DNA of 64,000 nt from Aeromonas hydrophila subsp. hydrophila ATCC 7966 (lineage in GTDB: Bacteria; Pseudomonadota; Gammaproteobacteria; Enterobacterales; Aeromonadaceae). The notes under the pieces were generated by a model that was not told the DNA's origin, ran no database searches, and saw only the letters and a list, made by a program, of their open reading frames with translations. Position numbers and translations under genes: made by a program. Within the stretch, counting starts at the first letter, position 1; the number at the start of each line of letters is the position of its first letter. Location: the NCBI RefSeq assembly GCF_000014805.1, contig NC_008570.1, forward strand, positions 2,175,001 through 2,239,000. The letters run 5' to 3'. Shown here piece after piece: positions 35,301 to 44,754 of this stretch.

Positions 35301-36541
35301 TGTTCAAACCGCTGCCCTTGTTTCTGGGCCTGCGTTACAGCCGCTCCCGCCGTCGCAACGGCTTCATCGCCTTTATCTCCGCCTCCTCCCTCATCGGTAT
35401 CGCCCTCGGGGTGATGGCGCTGATCCTGGGGCTCTCCGCCATGAACGGCTTTGAGCGGGAACTCAAGAACCGGGTGCTCTCCGTGGTGCCCCACGGCGAG
35501 CTGATGGGGATGGAGGCACCACTCCCCAACTGGCCCAAGCTGCGGGACTACCTGCTGGCCCAGCCCGGGGTGGAGGCTGCCGCCCCGGTGATCCGGCTCG
35601 ACGGCCTGCTGGAGCACGGCAGTGCCCTCAAGGGACTGCAGGTGCGCGCCGTGCTGCCGGAGCTCGAAGCCAATCTGTCCGATGCGGGCAACTACATGAC
35701 GGGCCGCGGTCTGCGCGAGCTGGAAGCCGGCGAGCACGGCCTCATCCTCGGCAAGACCATCGCCGACAAGCTGGGGGTCAAGATAGGGGACACTGTCACC
35801 CTGCTGCTGCCCCAGGGCGGTGACGCCGCCGGCATCAAGAACCCGAAGCGCGAGTCTCTCACCGTGGTGGGGCTGCTCGAGATCGGTGGCCAGCTCGATG
35901 GGGTGCTCGGCTTCATGCATCTGGCGGATGCCCAGGTCATCACCGGCATGGGCAGCGCGGTGGAGGGCTTCAGCCTCAAGGTGAACGACGTGCTCAAGGC
36001 GCAGTCCATCACTGTGGCGGCCGCCCAGAAGTTCCCGCACTACGTCTACATCAGCAGCTGGATGAGCCGCCAGGGTTATCTCTATCAGGACATCCAGATG
36101 GTGCGCACCGTGATGTACGTGGTGATGCTGATGGTGGTGGCGGTGGCCTGTTTCAACATCGTCTCCACCCTGGTGATGGCAGTGAACGAGAAGCGCAGCG
36201 AAATCGCCATCTTGAAGACCATGGGGGCGAGCCCGGGCCAGATCCGGCTCACCTTCGTCATTCAGGGGATGGTGAACGGGGTGGCGGGTGCCTTGCTCGG
36301 CGCCCTGCTGGGCGGCCTGCTCTCCAGCAAGCTGACCCAGATCCTGGGGGTCATCGAGAGGCTCATTGGCCATCGCTTCCTCAACCCGGACATCTACTTC
36401 ATCGACTTCCTGCCGACCGAGCTGCACATGCAGGACTTGCTCATCGTGACCGGCGCCGCCATCCTGATGAGTCTGCTGGCTACCCTCTACCCCGCCTGGC
36501 GGGCGAGCGGGCTGGTGCCGTCGCGCGAGTTGGGGCACTGA
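35300..36541 (+). CDS. lolE: Lipoprotein-releasing ABC transporter permease LolE
   Basis: Partner of LolC, 413 residues with the same four-helix plan and the N-terminal signature LFLGLRYSRSRRRNGFIAFISA. Both permeases keep the MNGFE(R/G) segment after the first helix. Start overlaps the lolD stop by one base. It closes the operon; a strong terminator follows. Confidence 0.95.
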   Translation: MFKPLPLFLGLRYSRSRRRNGFIAFISASSLIGIALGVMALILGLSAMNGFERELKNRVLSVVPHGELMGMEAPLPNWPKLRDYLLAQPGVEAAAPVIRLDGLLEHGSALKGLQVRAVLPELEANLSDAGNYMTGRGLRELEAGEHGLILGKTIADKLGVKIGDTVTLLLPQGGDAAGIKNPKRESLTVVGLLEIGGQLDGVLGFMHLADAQVITGMGSAVEGFSLKVNDVLKAQSITVAAAQKFPHYVYISSWMSRQGYLYQDIQMVRTVMYVVMLMVVAVACFNIVSTLVMAVNEKRSEIAILKTMGASPGQIRLTFVIQGMVNGVAGALLGALLGGLLSSKLTQILGVIERLIGHRFLNPDIYFIDFLPTELHMQDLLIVTGAAILMSLLATLYPAWRASGLVPSRELGH

Positions 36542-36570
36542 TAGGCGGCATCTTGTTTGCTGATAAAAAC

Positions 36571-36604
36571 GAAGGGCCCGCCGGTGCAAACCGGCGGGCC
36601 CTTC
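36571..36604. terminator. Bidirectional terminator lolE / yfbR
   Basis: Very long GC stem GAAGGGCCCGCCGGT / ACCGGCGGGCCCTTC with a GCAA loop between convergent genes. Confidence 0.88.
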
Positions 36605-36625
36605 CGTTTGGGGTATCTGGCTGGT

Positions 36626-37216
36626 TTAGTGGGCGTTGAGTTCATCCAGCGGCAGCGAGAAGCTCGCCACGAAGATGTCGATGAAGTAGCGCATCTCGTC
36701 GCTCATCCGGGCCGCCAGCATCTGCTCGAGGCGCTTGCGCGCCGGCTCGAACTCCCGGTTGCCGGCATTGATCTCTTCCAGGCACTTGGTATAGGCGCAG
36801 AGGGTGTCGGCATCCTTCACCAGCCTGGCCAGCTCGCCATCCTGGGCTGCCGAATCGAGCAGCGGGCGAAAGTCCTCGACCAGCTCCGGCGGCAACATGC
36901 CGAGCAGGCGCTGCTCGGCGGCCAGCTCAATCTTCTTGTATTCGCGGGCAATCTCGGGATTGAAGTACTTGACCGGAGTGGGCAGATCGCCGGTCAGCAC
37001 CTCGCTGCTGTCGTGATAGAGCGCCATGACGGCGGCGCGATCGGCATCCACGCTGCCACCAAACAGCCGATTTTTGATGAGGCCGAGGGCGTGGGCCACC
37101 ATAGCTACCTGCAAACTGTGCTCGGCGATGTTCTCGGGCTGGATGTTGCGCATCAGCGGCCAGCGGTAGATGAGCTTCATGCGGGCGAGATTGGCGAAGA
37201 AGTGGCTGGGCAGCAT
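36626..37216 (-). CDS. yfbR: 5'-deoxynucleotidase YfbR
   Basis: HD-domain phosphohydrolase of 196 residues that removes phosphate from deoxynucleoside monophosphates. Metal ligands are visible as H in EHSLQVA, the HD pair in ALYHDSSEV and the distal D in [31 protein letters not shown] is the family N terminus. The ATG at 37216 with GAGG upstream is preferred over 37237. Confidence 0.94.
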   Translation of the reverse strand: MLPSHFFANLARMKLIYRWPLMRNIQPENIAEHSLQVAMVAHALGLIKNRLFGGSVDADRAAVMALYHDSSEVLTGDLPTPVKYFNPEIAREYKKIELAAEQRLLGMLPPELVEDFRPLLDSAAQDGELARLVKDADTLCAYTKCLEEINAGNREFEPARKRLEQMLAARMSDEMRYFIDIFVASFSLPLDELNAH

Positions 37217-37241
37217 GGATGACCTCGAAGATGGCAATGAA

Positions 37242-37271
37242 AAAGGGCAGACCCTAGTCTGCCCTTTTTTG
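37242..37271. terminator. Terminator between yccF and yfbR
   Basis: AAAGGGCAGAC / (G)TCTGCCCTTT stem with T run on both strands; on the minus strand it ends the yccF transcript. Confidence 0.85.
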
Positions 37272-37289
37272 CGGCTGGCGGCATCGCCT

Positions 37290-37724
37290 TCAGCGAATAT
37301 AACGGCCGGATTCAGCCTCCTGATTGGTGACGATCATCTGGCCGATGGGGGCCAGGCTGATGAGCGCCAGCTTGAGGTGCTGGATGCCGAACGGGATGCC
37401 GACGATGGTGACGAAGCAGGCCAGCGCCGAGGCGATGTGGCCGATGGCCAGCCAGATCCCGATCAGCACGAACCAGATGATGTTGCCAATCAGCCCCATG
37501 GTGCCGGTACCCATGTCGCTCAGACCGGTCATGGTCTTGCGGTTGACCGCCTGCTTGCCAAACGGGAAGAAGGTAAAGGTGCCGATGACGAAGCAGGCAC
37601 GTCCCCAGGGGATCCCGATGAGGGAGATAAAACAGATCAGCCCGGCCAGCCACCAGGCCAGCCCCATGAAGACGCCTCCCAGTACGAACCAGAGCAGATT
37701 GAACAAGAAGCGGAAAAAGGCCAT
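37290..37724 (-). CDS. yccF: YccF-family inner-membrane protein
   Basis: Protein of 144 residues with hydrophobic segments near 5-32, 75-100 and 100-120, and two internal YccF repeats ([21 protein letters not shown] and [21 protein letters not shown] are the matching halves). Function unknown. The ATG at 37724 follows GGAG; the longer frame from 37778 is not used. Confidence 0.88.
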   Translation of the reverse strand: MAFFRFLFNLLWFVLGGVFMGLAWWLAGLICFISLIGIPWGRACFVIGTFTFFPFGKQAVNRKTMTGLSDMGTGTMGLIGNIIWFVLIGIWLAIGHIASALACFVTIVGIPFGIQHLKLALISLAPIGQMIVTNQEAESGRYIR

Positions 37725-38152
37725 GTCGGTGACTCCAGACTTATCAAGATGGCTGCCACCATAACGAGCGATGGTCATGGACGCAATGGTTGAAGGGGCG
37801 GGGTGGACAATTTGGGTCGCAGGGGGTGAAAAGAGACCGCGATGGAGAGATATGAGGTGAAAAAGTAGGCTCTTGCACGAAAAAAGGTGAGCAAGTGCAA
37901 ATTCTTGCGGCTTGTGTGCTTGAAGTCGGCTCCGCTATTCCCCATATAAGGGGCAGTTTGGCGGGAATTGTGCCATCCCCTGCCCGGTTGGGGGACGTGT
38001 GGCTCGACTCGATCAAAGTGCGCCGCTATAATGTCGCGTCATATTTTCTCATCACAAAGACAGTCGTTGTCTTTATAAACAGGAAGACTCCGGGCTTTGC
38101 CCAGAGGCAATAAAGGGTCAGCACGCAGTGCTGAGTTGAACGAGGTAGAAGA
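37725..38152. other. Gap yccF / tig
   Basis: About 430 bases with divergent promoters and no gene. Apart from the tig promoter, an imperfect inverted pair TTGCAC / GTGCAA lies at about 37872-37902 and AAAGACA / TGTCTTT at about 38056-38075. Confidence 0.45.
38004..38032 (+). promoter_or_regulatory. tig promoter (sigma70-type)
   Basis: TCGACT (38004-38009), 17-bp spacer, TATAAT (38027-38032). The start would give a leader of about 115 bases. Confidence 0.6.
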
Positions 38153-39463
38153 ATGCAAGTTTCTGTAGAGACAACCCAGGGTCTGGAACGCCGTCTTACC
38201 ATCACCGTACCGGCCGCTACCGTTGACGCCGCCGTGCGCAAAGAATTGAACGGCCTGGCCAAAACCCGTCGCATCGACGGTTTCCGTCCTGGCAAGGCTC
38301 CGGTTGCCATCATCAAGAAGATGTTCGGCGCCATGGCTCATGCTCGCGTTGCTGACGAAATGATGCAGAGCAACTTCATCAAGGCCATCATCGAAAACAA
38401 ACTGAGCCCGGCCGGTGCCCCGACCATGGATCCGAAAGAGATCCAGGAAGGTCAGGACTTCGAATTCACCGCGACCTTCGAAGTGTACCCCGAGTTTGAA
38501 GTGGCTGGCCTCGAGACTATCAAGGTCGAGAAGCCGGTTGCTACCGTGAAGGATGAAGATCTGGGCAACATGATCGACACCCTGCGCAAGCAGCACGCTA
38601 CCTGGAGTGAAGTGGACGCCGCCGCTGCCGATGGCATGCGTGTGACCATGGACTTCGTCGGTTCCATCGACGGTGAAGAGTTCGACGGCGGCAAGGCCGA
38701 AGGCTTCAACCTGGTACTGGGTGCCGGTCGCATGATCCCGGGCTTCGAAGACGCCATCATGGGCAAGAAAGCAGGCGACGAGTTCACCATCGACGTGACC
38801 TTCCCGGCTGATTACCACGCTGAAAACCTGAAAGGCAAAGCTGCCAAGTTCGCTTCCAAGCTGAACAAGGTTGAAGAGCAGATCCTGCCTGAGCTGACCG
38901 AAGAGTTCGTCAAGCGTTTCGGCATCGAGAGCGGCAACGTTGAAGAGCTGAAAGCCGAAGTGCGCAAGAACATGGAGCGCGAACTGGCTCAAGCCCTGAA
39001 AAACAGCGTGAAAGAGCAGGTTCTGAACGGTTTGGTTGAAGCCAACCAGATCGATCTGCCGAAGGCTGCCGTTGCTCAGGAAATCGATGCCCTGCGTCAG
39101 CAGGCGCTGCAGCGTTTCGGCGGCTTCCAGGGCGGCAACGCTCCTGAACTGCCGGCCGAGCTGTTCCAGGGCCAGGCCGAGCGTCGCGTACGCGTAGGTC
39201 TGCTGCTGGGCGACGTGATCCGTACCAATGAGATCAAGGCTGATGAAGCGCGCGTCAACAGCATCATCGAATCCATGGCCACTGCCTACGAAGATCCGAA
39301 GGAAGTGATCGAGTACTACCAGAAGAACGAACAGATGCTGAATGGCGTTCGCAACCTGGCAGTTGAAGATCAAGCCATCGATCTGATCCTGTCCAAGGCC
39401 CAGGTGACCGAGAAGGAAGTTGCATTTGACGAAGTGATCAACAAGTCCGGTGCCGCTGCCTAA
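38153..39463 (+). CDS. tig: Trigger factor
   Basis: Ribosome-bound chaperone and prolyl isomerase, 436 residues. The N-terminal ribosome-binding domain holds the GFRPGKAP signature ([21 protein letters not shown], near residues 40-55), then the FKBP-type PPIase domain (about 155-245, [20 protein letters not shown] in part), then the helical C-terminal chaperone arms. GAGG precedes the ATG. It leads the tig-clpP-clpX-lon block; a separate promoter precedes clpP. Confidence 0.97.
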   Translation: MQVSVETTQGLERRLTITVPAATVDAAVRKELNGLAKTRRIDGFRPGKAPVAIIKKMFGAMAHARVADEMMQSNFIKAIIENKLSPAGAPTMDPKEIQEGQDFEFTATFEVYPEFEVAGLETIKVEKPVATVKDEDLGNMIDTLRKQHATWSEVDAAAADGMRVTMDFVGSIDGEEFDGGKAEGFNLVLGAGRMIPGFEDAIMGKKAGDEFTIDVTFPADYHAENLKGKAAKFASKLNKVEEQILPELTEEFVKRFGIESGNVEELKAEVRKNMERELAQALKNSVKEQVLNGLVEANQIDLPKAAVAQEIDALRQQALQRFGGFQGGNAPELPAELFQGQAERRVRVGLLLGDVIRTNEIKADEARVNSIIESMATAYEDPKEVIEYYQKNEQMLNGVRNLAVEDQAIDLILSKAQVTEKEVAFDEVINKSGAAA

Positions 39464-39469
39464 GAACAT

Positions 39470-39500
39470 TTGACTTAAGGTCAAGACTGTTAAGTATAAT
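39470..39500 (+). promoter_or_regulatory. clpP promoter
   Basis: TTGACT (39470-39475) and a perfect TATAAT (39495-39500) with a 19-bp spacer, in the 86-base gap after tig. The start of transcription would be about 43 bases before the clpP ATG. Confidence 0.6.
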
Positions 39501-39549
39501 GGCTCGTGTGATCTCCACTCGGGCCATTTTATTTTAGGGACAATGCCTT

Positions 39550-40173
39550 ATGTACAAGAACTATAACGATGTGACTGAATCCCCACGCAATGCGCTCATC
39601 CCGATGGTGGTAGAGCAAACCGCGAAAGGGGAGCGTTCCTACGACATCTATTCTCGTCTGCTGAAGGAGCGGGTGATCTTCCTGACCGGTCAGGTTGAAG
39701 ATCACATGGCGAATCTGGTGGTGGCTCAGCTGCTGTTCCTGGAATCTGAAAATCCGGATCAGGACATCAGCATCTACATCAACTCTCCGGGTGGGGCCGT
39801 CACGGCCGGTATGTCCATTTATGACACCATGCAGTTCATCAAGCCGGACGTCAGCACGGTGTGCATGGGGCAGGCCTGCTCCATGGGTGCCTTCCTGCTG
39901 GCCGGTGGTGCCAAGGGCAAGCGTTTCTGCCTGCCCAATGCCCGCGTGATGATCCACCAGCCGCTGGGCGGTTTCCAGGGCCAGGCATCTGATATCCAGA
40001 TCCATGCCCAGGAGATCCTGAAGATCAAGAATACCCTGAACGAGCGTCTGGCCTTCCATACCGGTCAGGACATGGCCACCATCGAGCGTGACACCGACCG
40101 TGACAACTTCATGTCGGCCGAGCAGGCCGTGGCCTATGGTCTGGTTGACGGTGTCCTGAGCCGCCGCGGCTGA
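39550..40173 (+). CDS. clpP: ATP-dependent Clp protease proteolytic subunit
   Basis: Serine protease of 207 residues forming the tetradecameric barrel used by ClpX. Catalytic Ser111 in GQACSMGAF, His136 in MIHQPLGG and Asp185 in ERDTDRDNF lie at the E. coli positions. A short N-terminal propeptide (about 14 residues) is expected to be removed. ClpX follows after 146 bases. Confidence 0.98.
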   Translation: MYKNYNDVTESPRNALIPMVVEQTAKGERSYDIYSRLLKERVIFLTGQVEDHMANLVVAQLLFLESENPDQDISIYINSPGGAVTAGMSIYDTMQFIKPDVSTVCMGQACSMGAFLLAGGAKGKRFCLPNARVMIHQPLGGFQGQASDIQIHAQEILKIKNTLNERLAFHTGQDMATIERDTDRDNFMSAEQAVAYGLVDGVLSRRG

Positions 40174-40199
40174 GCCACGAGCTAGCCCGTACCATCGTC

Positions 40200-40229
40200 G
40201 AGGGCATCATCTGGTTTGATGATGCCCTC
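40200..40229 (+). other. Perfect hairpin between clpP and clpX
   Basis: GAGGGCATCATC / GATGATGCCCTC, 12 bp, loop TGGTTT. It lacks a following T run, so it is more likely an RNA-stability or processing element than a terminator. Confidence 0.55.
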
Positions 40230-40319
40230 AATCGGCAGATCAGGCATGGGCAGGGTGTTCCGGACTGTTGTAAACTCAACAGGACAATCCATCCTCTATT
40301 GATAAAACGAGGTTGCTGA

Positions 40320-41594
40320 ATGACAGAAAAACGCAAGGGTGAGGGTGATAAGCTGCTCTACTGCTCTTTTTGCGGCAAAAGCCAGCATGAAGTGCGCAAG
40401 CTGATCGCTGGCCCTTCCGTCTACATATGTGATGAGTGTGTCGAGCTGTGTAACGACATCATCCGCGAAGAGATCCGCGAGATCTCGCCCAAGCGTGATG
40501 GTAGCGAGCTGCCAACCCCTCATGAAATCCGCGCTCATCTGGATGACTATGTGATCGGGCAGGAGTACGCCAAGAAGGTGCTGGCGGTAGCCGTCTACAA
40601 CCACTACAAGCGGCTGCGCAGCGGCAGCGAGTCCGGTGGCGTAGAGCTGGGCAAATCCAACATCCTGCTGATCGGTCCGACCGGCAGCGGCAAGACCCTG
40701 CTGGCTGAAACCCTGGCTCGTCTGCTGGACGTTCCCTTCACCATGGCCGACGCCACCACCCTGACCGAAGCCGGTTATGTGGGCGAGGACGTGGAGAACA
40801 TCATCCAGAAGCTGCTGCAAAAGTGCGACTACGACGTAGAGAAGGCCCAGCGTGGCATCGTCTACATCGACGAGATCGACAAGATCTCCCGCAAGTCGGA
40901 CAACCCCTCCATCACCCGCGACGTGTCCGGGGAAGGGGTGCAGCAGGCCCTGCTCAAGCTGATCGAAGGGACCATCGCTTCCGTGCCGCCGCAAGGTGGT
41001 CGCAAGCACCCGCAACAGGAGTTCTTGCAGGTTGATACCTCCAAGATCCTGTTCATCTGCGGTGGCGCCTTTGCCGGTCTGGACAAGGTGATCGAGCAGC
41101 GCTCCGTCAAGGGCACCGGCATCGGCTTTGGTGCCGAGGTCAAGTCCAAGAGCGCCAAGGCGACCTTGAGCGAGAGCTTTGCCAAGGTGGAGCCGGAAGA
41201 TCTGATCAAATACGGTCTGATCCCCGAGTTCATCGGCCGCCTGCCGGTGGTAGCGACCCTGACCGAGCTGGACGAGGCTGCCCTGATCCAGATCCTGAAA
41301 GAACCGAAGAACGCGCTGACCAAGCAGTATGCCGCGCTGTTCGATCTGGAAGGGGTGGAGCTGGAGTTCCGTGACGACGCGTTGAACGCCATTGCCCGCA
41401 AGGCGATGGAGCGTAAAACCGGCGCCCGTGGCCTGCGTTCCATCGTGGAAGCCGTGTTGCTCGATACCATGTATGACCTGCCGTCGCTGGACGGTGTCAG
41501 CAAGGTGGTGATCGACGAAACCGTGATCAAGGGGGACTCCGCGCCCTTGATGATCTACGAAAATCCCGAGACCCAGGCCGCCGCATCAGAGTAA
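40320..41594 (+). CDS. clpX: ATP-dependent Clp protease ATP-binding subunit
   Basis: AAA+ unfoldase of 424 residues that feeds substrates to ClpP. An N-terminal zinc-binding domain (C-SF-C near residues 15-18 and C-DE-C near 37-40) is followed by Walker [16 protein letters not shown] (about 120), Walker [11 protein letters not shown], the RKSDN region and the IGF loop ([10 protein letters not shown]) that docks on ClpP. Confidence 0.98.
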   Translation: MTEKRKGEGDKLLYCSFCGKSQHEVRKLIAGPSVYICDECVELCNDIIREEIREISPKRDGSELPTPHEIRAHLDDYVIGQEYAKKVLAVAVYNHYKRLRSGSESGGVELGKSNILLIGPTGSGKTLLAETLARLLDVPFTMADATTLTEAGYVGEDVENIIQKLLQKCDYDVEKAQRGIVYIDEIDKISRKSDNPSITRDVSGEGVQQALLKLIEGTIASVPPQGGRKHPQQEFLQVDTSKILFICGGAFAGLDKVIEQRSVKGTGIGFGAEVKSKSAKATLSESFAKVEPEDLIKYGLIPEFIGRLPVVATLTELDEAALIQILKEPKNALTKQYAALFDLEGVELEFRDDALNAIARKAMERKTGARGLRSIVEAVLLDTMYDLPSLDGVSKVVIDETVIKGDSAPLMIYENPETQAAASE

Positions 41595-41613
41595 ATGTCT
41601 GATTTTTAATCAA

Positions 41614-41648
41614 ATGAAAGGGGCTTTTTGCCCCTTTCATGCTTTTTG
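41614..41648 (+). terminator. Terminator of clpX
   Basis: ATGAAAGGGGC / GCCCCTTTCAT stem with a T-rich loop, followed by GCTTTTTG. Confidence 0.88.
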
Positions 41649-41657
41649 CGGTTTCGG

Positions 41658-41688
41658 CGATTGAATCTCATCTAAGCGCCCCCATATA
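41658..41688 (+). promoter_or_regulatory. lon heat-shock promoter (sigma32-type)
   Basis: CGATTGAAT (41658-41666), about 13 bases, then CCCCCATAT (41679-41687) matches the sigma32 pattern CTTGAAA-N13/14-CCCCATNT. A start near 41694 leaves a leader of about 42 bases before lon. Confidence 0.72.
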
Positions 41689-41735
41689 CTCAGCCAAGCG
41701 CTTTGCCAACGGTATAACAAGCCGAGAGGACATAT

Positions 41736-44090
41736 ATGAACCTAGAGCGTTCAGAACGCATCGAGATTCCCGTCCTGCCTCTTCGTGACGTGGTGGTTTA
41801 CCCCCACATGGTCATTCCACTCTTTGTGGGGCGGGAAAAATCCATTCGCTGTCTGGAAGCGGCCATGGAGCAGGACAAGAAAGTTCTGCTGGTGGCCCAG
41901 AAGGATGCGTCAACCGATGAGCCGACGGTGGAGGAGATCTTCTCCGTCGGGACAGTGGCCAATATTCTACAGATGCTCAAGCTGCCCGATGGCACCGTCA
42001 AGGTGCTGGTGGAAGGGGGCCAGCGTGCCCGTCTTGAGCGGATGATCGACGACCGGGACTTCTTCGTTGGCGAGGCGCAGTACATCGCCTCCAAGGCGAT
42101 TGAGGAGAAGGACCAGGATGTGCTGGTGCGCTCTGCCATCGGTCAGTTCGAAGGCTATATCAAGCTCAACAAGAAGATCCCGCCCGAGGTGCTCACCTCG
42201 ATTTCGGCGATCGACGATGCGGCGCGCCTGGCCGATACCATGGCTGCCCACATGCCGCTCAAGCTCGAAGACAAGCAGAAGGTGCTGGAAATCGCCTCCG
42301 TGTCCGAGCGCATCGAGTTTCTGATGGCCATGATGGAGTCGGAGATTGACCTGCTGCAGGTCGAGAAACGCATCCGCTCCCGGGTCAAGAAGCAGATGGA
42401 GAAGAGCCAGCGCGAGTACTATCTCAACGAACAGATGAAGGCCATCCAGAAAGAGCTGGGTGAGCTGGAAGACAGCCCGGATGAGTTCGAAGCCCTCAAT
42501 CGCAAGATTGAAGAGGCCGGCATGCCGGAAGATGCTCGTGAGAAGGCGCAGGCCGAGCTCGCCAAGCTGAAGATGATGTCGCCCATGTCGGCCGAGGCCA
42601 CCGTGGTGCGCAGCTACGTCGACTGGATGGTGCAGGTGCCGTGGAAGGCGCGTTCCAAGGTCAAGAAAGACCTGGGCAAGGCGCAAGAGGTGCTGGATGC
42701 CGATCACTATGGCCTGGAGAAGGTCAAGGATCGCATTCTCGAGTATCTGGCGGTGCAGGCGCGCGTCAACAAGCTCAAGGGGCCGATCCTCTGTCTGGTA
42801 GGGCCTCCCGGTGTGGGCAAGACCTCGCTCGGTCAGTCCATCGCCAAGGCCACCGGTCGCAAATACGTGCGCATGGCTCTGGGCGGGGTGCGTGACGAGG
42901 CGGAGATCCGCGGTCACCGCCGTACCTACATCGGTTCCATGCCCGGCAAGCTCATCCAGAAGATGGCGAAAGTCGGCGTGAAGAACCCGCTGTTCCTGCT
43001 CGATGAAATCGACAAGATGAGCTCGGACATGCGTGGCGATCCCGCCTCAGCCCTGCTGGAAGTGCTGGATCCCGAACAGAACAACAGCTTCAACGATCAC
43101 TACCTGGAAGTGGATTATGACCTGTCGGACGTGATGTTCGTGGCCACCTCCAACTCCATGAACATCCCGGGTCCGCTGCTGGACCGGATGGAAGTGATCC
43201 GCCTCTCCGGTTACACCGAAGATGAGAAGCTCAACATCGCCAAGCAGCATCTGGTCTCCAAGCAGATCCAGCGCAACGGCCTGAAAGAGTCCGAGATCAC
43301 CATCGAGGATTCCGCTCTGGTTGGGGTGATCCGCTACTACACCCGCGAGGCGGGGGTGCGTAGCTTGGAGCGTGAGATCTCCAAGATTTGTCGCAAGGCG
43401 GTCAAGCGTATCCTGCTGGACAAGAGCATCAAGCATGTTCAGGTCAATCAGGCCAACCTCAAGGAGTTCCTCGGGGTGCAGCGCTTTGACTACGGCAAGG
43501 CCACCGATCAGAACCAGGTGGGTCAGGTGTGTGGTCTGGCGTGGACCGAAGTGGGGGGCGATCTGCTCACCATCGAGACCACCAACATGCCGGGCAAGGG
43601 CAAGCTCACCTACACAGGTTCCCTGGGTGACGTGATGCAGGAGTCCATTCAGGCCGCCATGACGGTGGTTCGGGCCCGTGCCGAGAAGCTGCGCATCAAT
43701 GCCGACTTCTACGAGAAGCGCGATATCCACGTGCACGTACCGGAAGGGGCGACCCCGAAAGACGGTCCGAGCGCCGGTATCGCCATGTGTACCGCCCTGG
43801 TCTCCAGCTTGACCGGTAATCCGGTTCGTGCTGATGTGGCCATGACGGGGGAGATCACCCTGCGTGGCGAAGTGCTGCCGATTGGCGGTCTTAAAGAGAA
43901 GCTGCTGGCCGCCCATCGCGGTGGCATCAAGCGGGTGCTGATCCCGAAAGAGAACGAGCGTGACCTCGAGGAGATCCCGGACAACGTCAAACAAGACCTT
44001 GAAATCTATCCGGTTCGCTGGATTGACGAGGTGCTGGAACTGGCGTTGCAGGACAATCCGCAAGGGTTTGAGCGCGTTTCTGTCGTGTAA
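41736..44090 (+). CDS. lon: ATP-dependent protease Lon
   Basis: Lon, 784 residues. N-terminal substrate domain (about 10-205), AAA+ domain with Walker [16 protein letters not shown] (about 355) and Walker [11 protein letters not shown], and the C-terminal protease domain with catalytic Ser679 in [14 protein letters not shown] and Lys in [14 protein letters not shown]. Degrades misfolded and regulatory proteins, including antitoxins. Preceded by a heat-shock-type promoter; hupB follows, as in E. coli. Confidence 0.98.
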   Translation: MNLERSERIEIPVLPLRDVVVYPHMVIPLFVGREKSIRCLEAAMEQDKKVLLVAQKDASTDEPTVEEIFSVGTVANILQMLKLPDGTVKVLVEGGQRARLERMIDDRDFFVGEAQYIASKAIEEKDQDVLVRSAIGQFEGYIKLNKKIPPEVLTSISAIDDAARLADTMAAHMPLKLEDKQKVLEIASVSERIEFLMAMMESEIDLLQVEKRIRSRVKKQMEKSQREYYLNEQMKAIQKELGELEDSPDEFEALNRKIEEAGMPEDAREKAQAELAKLKMMSPMSAEATVVRSYVDWMVQVPWKARSKVKKDLGKAQEVLDADHYGLEKVKDRILEYLAVQARVNKLKGPILCLVGPPGVGKTSLGQSIAKATGRKYVRMALGGVRDEAEIRGHRRTYIGSMPGKLIQKMAKVGVKNPLFLLDEIDKMSSDMRGDPASALLEVLDPEQNNSFNDHYLEVDYDLSDVMFVATSNSMNIPGPLLDRMEVIRLSGYTEDEKLNIAKQHLVSKQIQRNGLKESEITIEDSALVGVIRYYTREAGVRSLEREISKICRKAVKRILLDKSIKHVQVNQANLKEFLGVQRFDYGKATDQNQVGQVCGLAWTEVGGDLLTIETTNMPGKGKLTYTGSLGDVMQESIQAAMTVVRARAEKLRINADFYEKRDIHVHVPEGATPKDGPSAGIAMCTALVSSLTGNPVRADVAMTGEITLRGEVLPIGGLKEKLLAAHRGGIKRVLIPKENERDLEEIPDNVKQDLEIYPVRWIDEVLELALQDNPQGFERVSVV

Positions 44091-44235
44091 ATGTTGATGC
44101 GCCGCAAATTTGGCGCATTCGGGGGGTGGTTAAGGCTTGCATGCGCCGGATAACGGAAGTAGCCTTGACCACCGATCGGGTACTCATGATGAGTCGCAAT
44201 GCGTGATGTGGCGCGGGTTTGCGCTAGATTGTCAC

Positions 44236-44264
44236 TTGCAACTGATCAGGAGGCTTGCTATAAA
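44236..44264 (+). promoter_or_regulatory. hupB promoter
   Basis: TTGCAA (44236-44241), 17-bp spacer, TATAAA (44259-44264), with transcription starting about 60 bases before the hupB start. Confidence 0.72.
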
Positions 44265-44330
44265 ACCTCCACTTGTTGTGGCCAGGGAAATCGGCGCCGC
44301 AGCGATGTTCGATAAAAGGGGAATATAAGA

Positions 44331-44603
44331 GTGAATAAATCTCAACTGATTGACAAGATTGCAGACGGTGCTGATATCTCCAAAGCCGCTGCTGGCCGTG
44401 CGCTGGATGCTTTCATTGACGCCGTGGGTGAAGCCCTGAAAGAGGGTGACCAGGTTGCTCTGGTAGGTTTCGGTACTTTCGCCGTGCGCGAGCGTGCTGC
44501 CCGTTCTGGCCGTAACCCGCAAACTGGCGCGACCATCGAAATCGCCGCTGGTAAAGTTCCTGCCTTCAAAGCCGGTAAGGCCCTGAAAGACGCTGTCAAC
44601 TAA
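44331..44603 (+). CDS. hupB: DNA-binding protein HU-beta
   Basis: Nucleoid protein of 90 residues that bends [14 protein letters not shown] at the N terminus, the [21 protein letters not shown] beta-arm signature (about 46-66) and [13 protein letters not shown] at the end are typical of HU. The start codon is GTG at 44331 with GGGGA upstream. A terminator follows. Confidence 0.97.
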   Translation: MNKSQLIDKIADGADISKAAAGRALDAFIDAVGEALKEGDQVALVGFGTFAVRERAARSGRNPQTGATIEIAAGKVPAFKAGKALKDAVN

Positions 44604-44685
44604 GCCGGGCGCTGATATCACATCGGCCACCGTCCTTGGTCACAGACCAGACAAGTGAGAGGGCTCTCCCTCATACTGATTGACC

Positions 44686-44714
44686 AAGGCGCATCGCAAT
44701 CGGTGCGCCTTTTC
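44686..44714 (+). terminator. Terminator of hupB
   Basis: AAGGCGCA / TGCGCCTT stem with a 10-nt loop and TTTT, before ppiD. Confidence 0.82.
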
Positions 44715-44754
44715 ATTATTTACGCCCATCGAGTTCGGGAGCATAAGTACAAAC

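Noticed and set aside
40200..40229. clpP-clpX hairpin as a terminator
   Set aside because: Perfect 12-bp stem but no T run follows.
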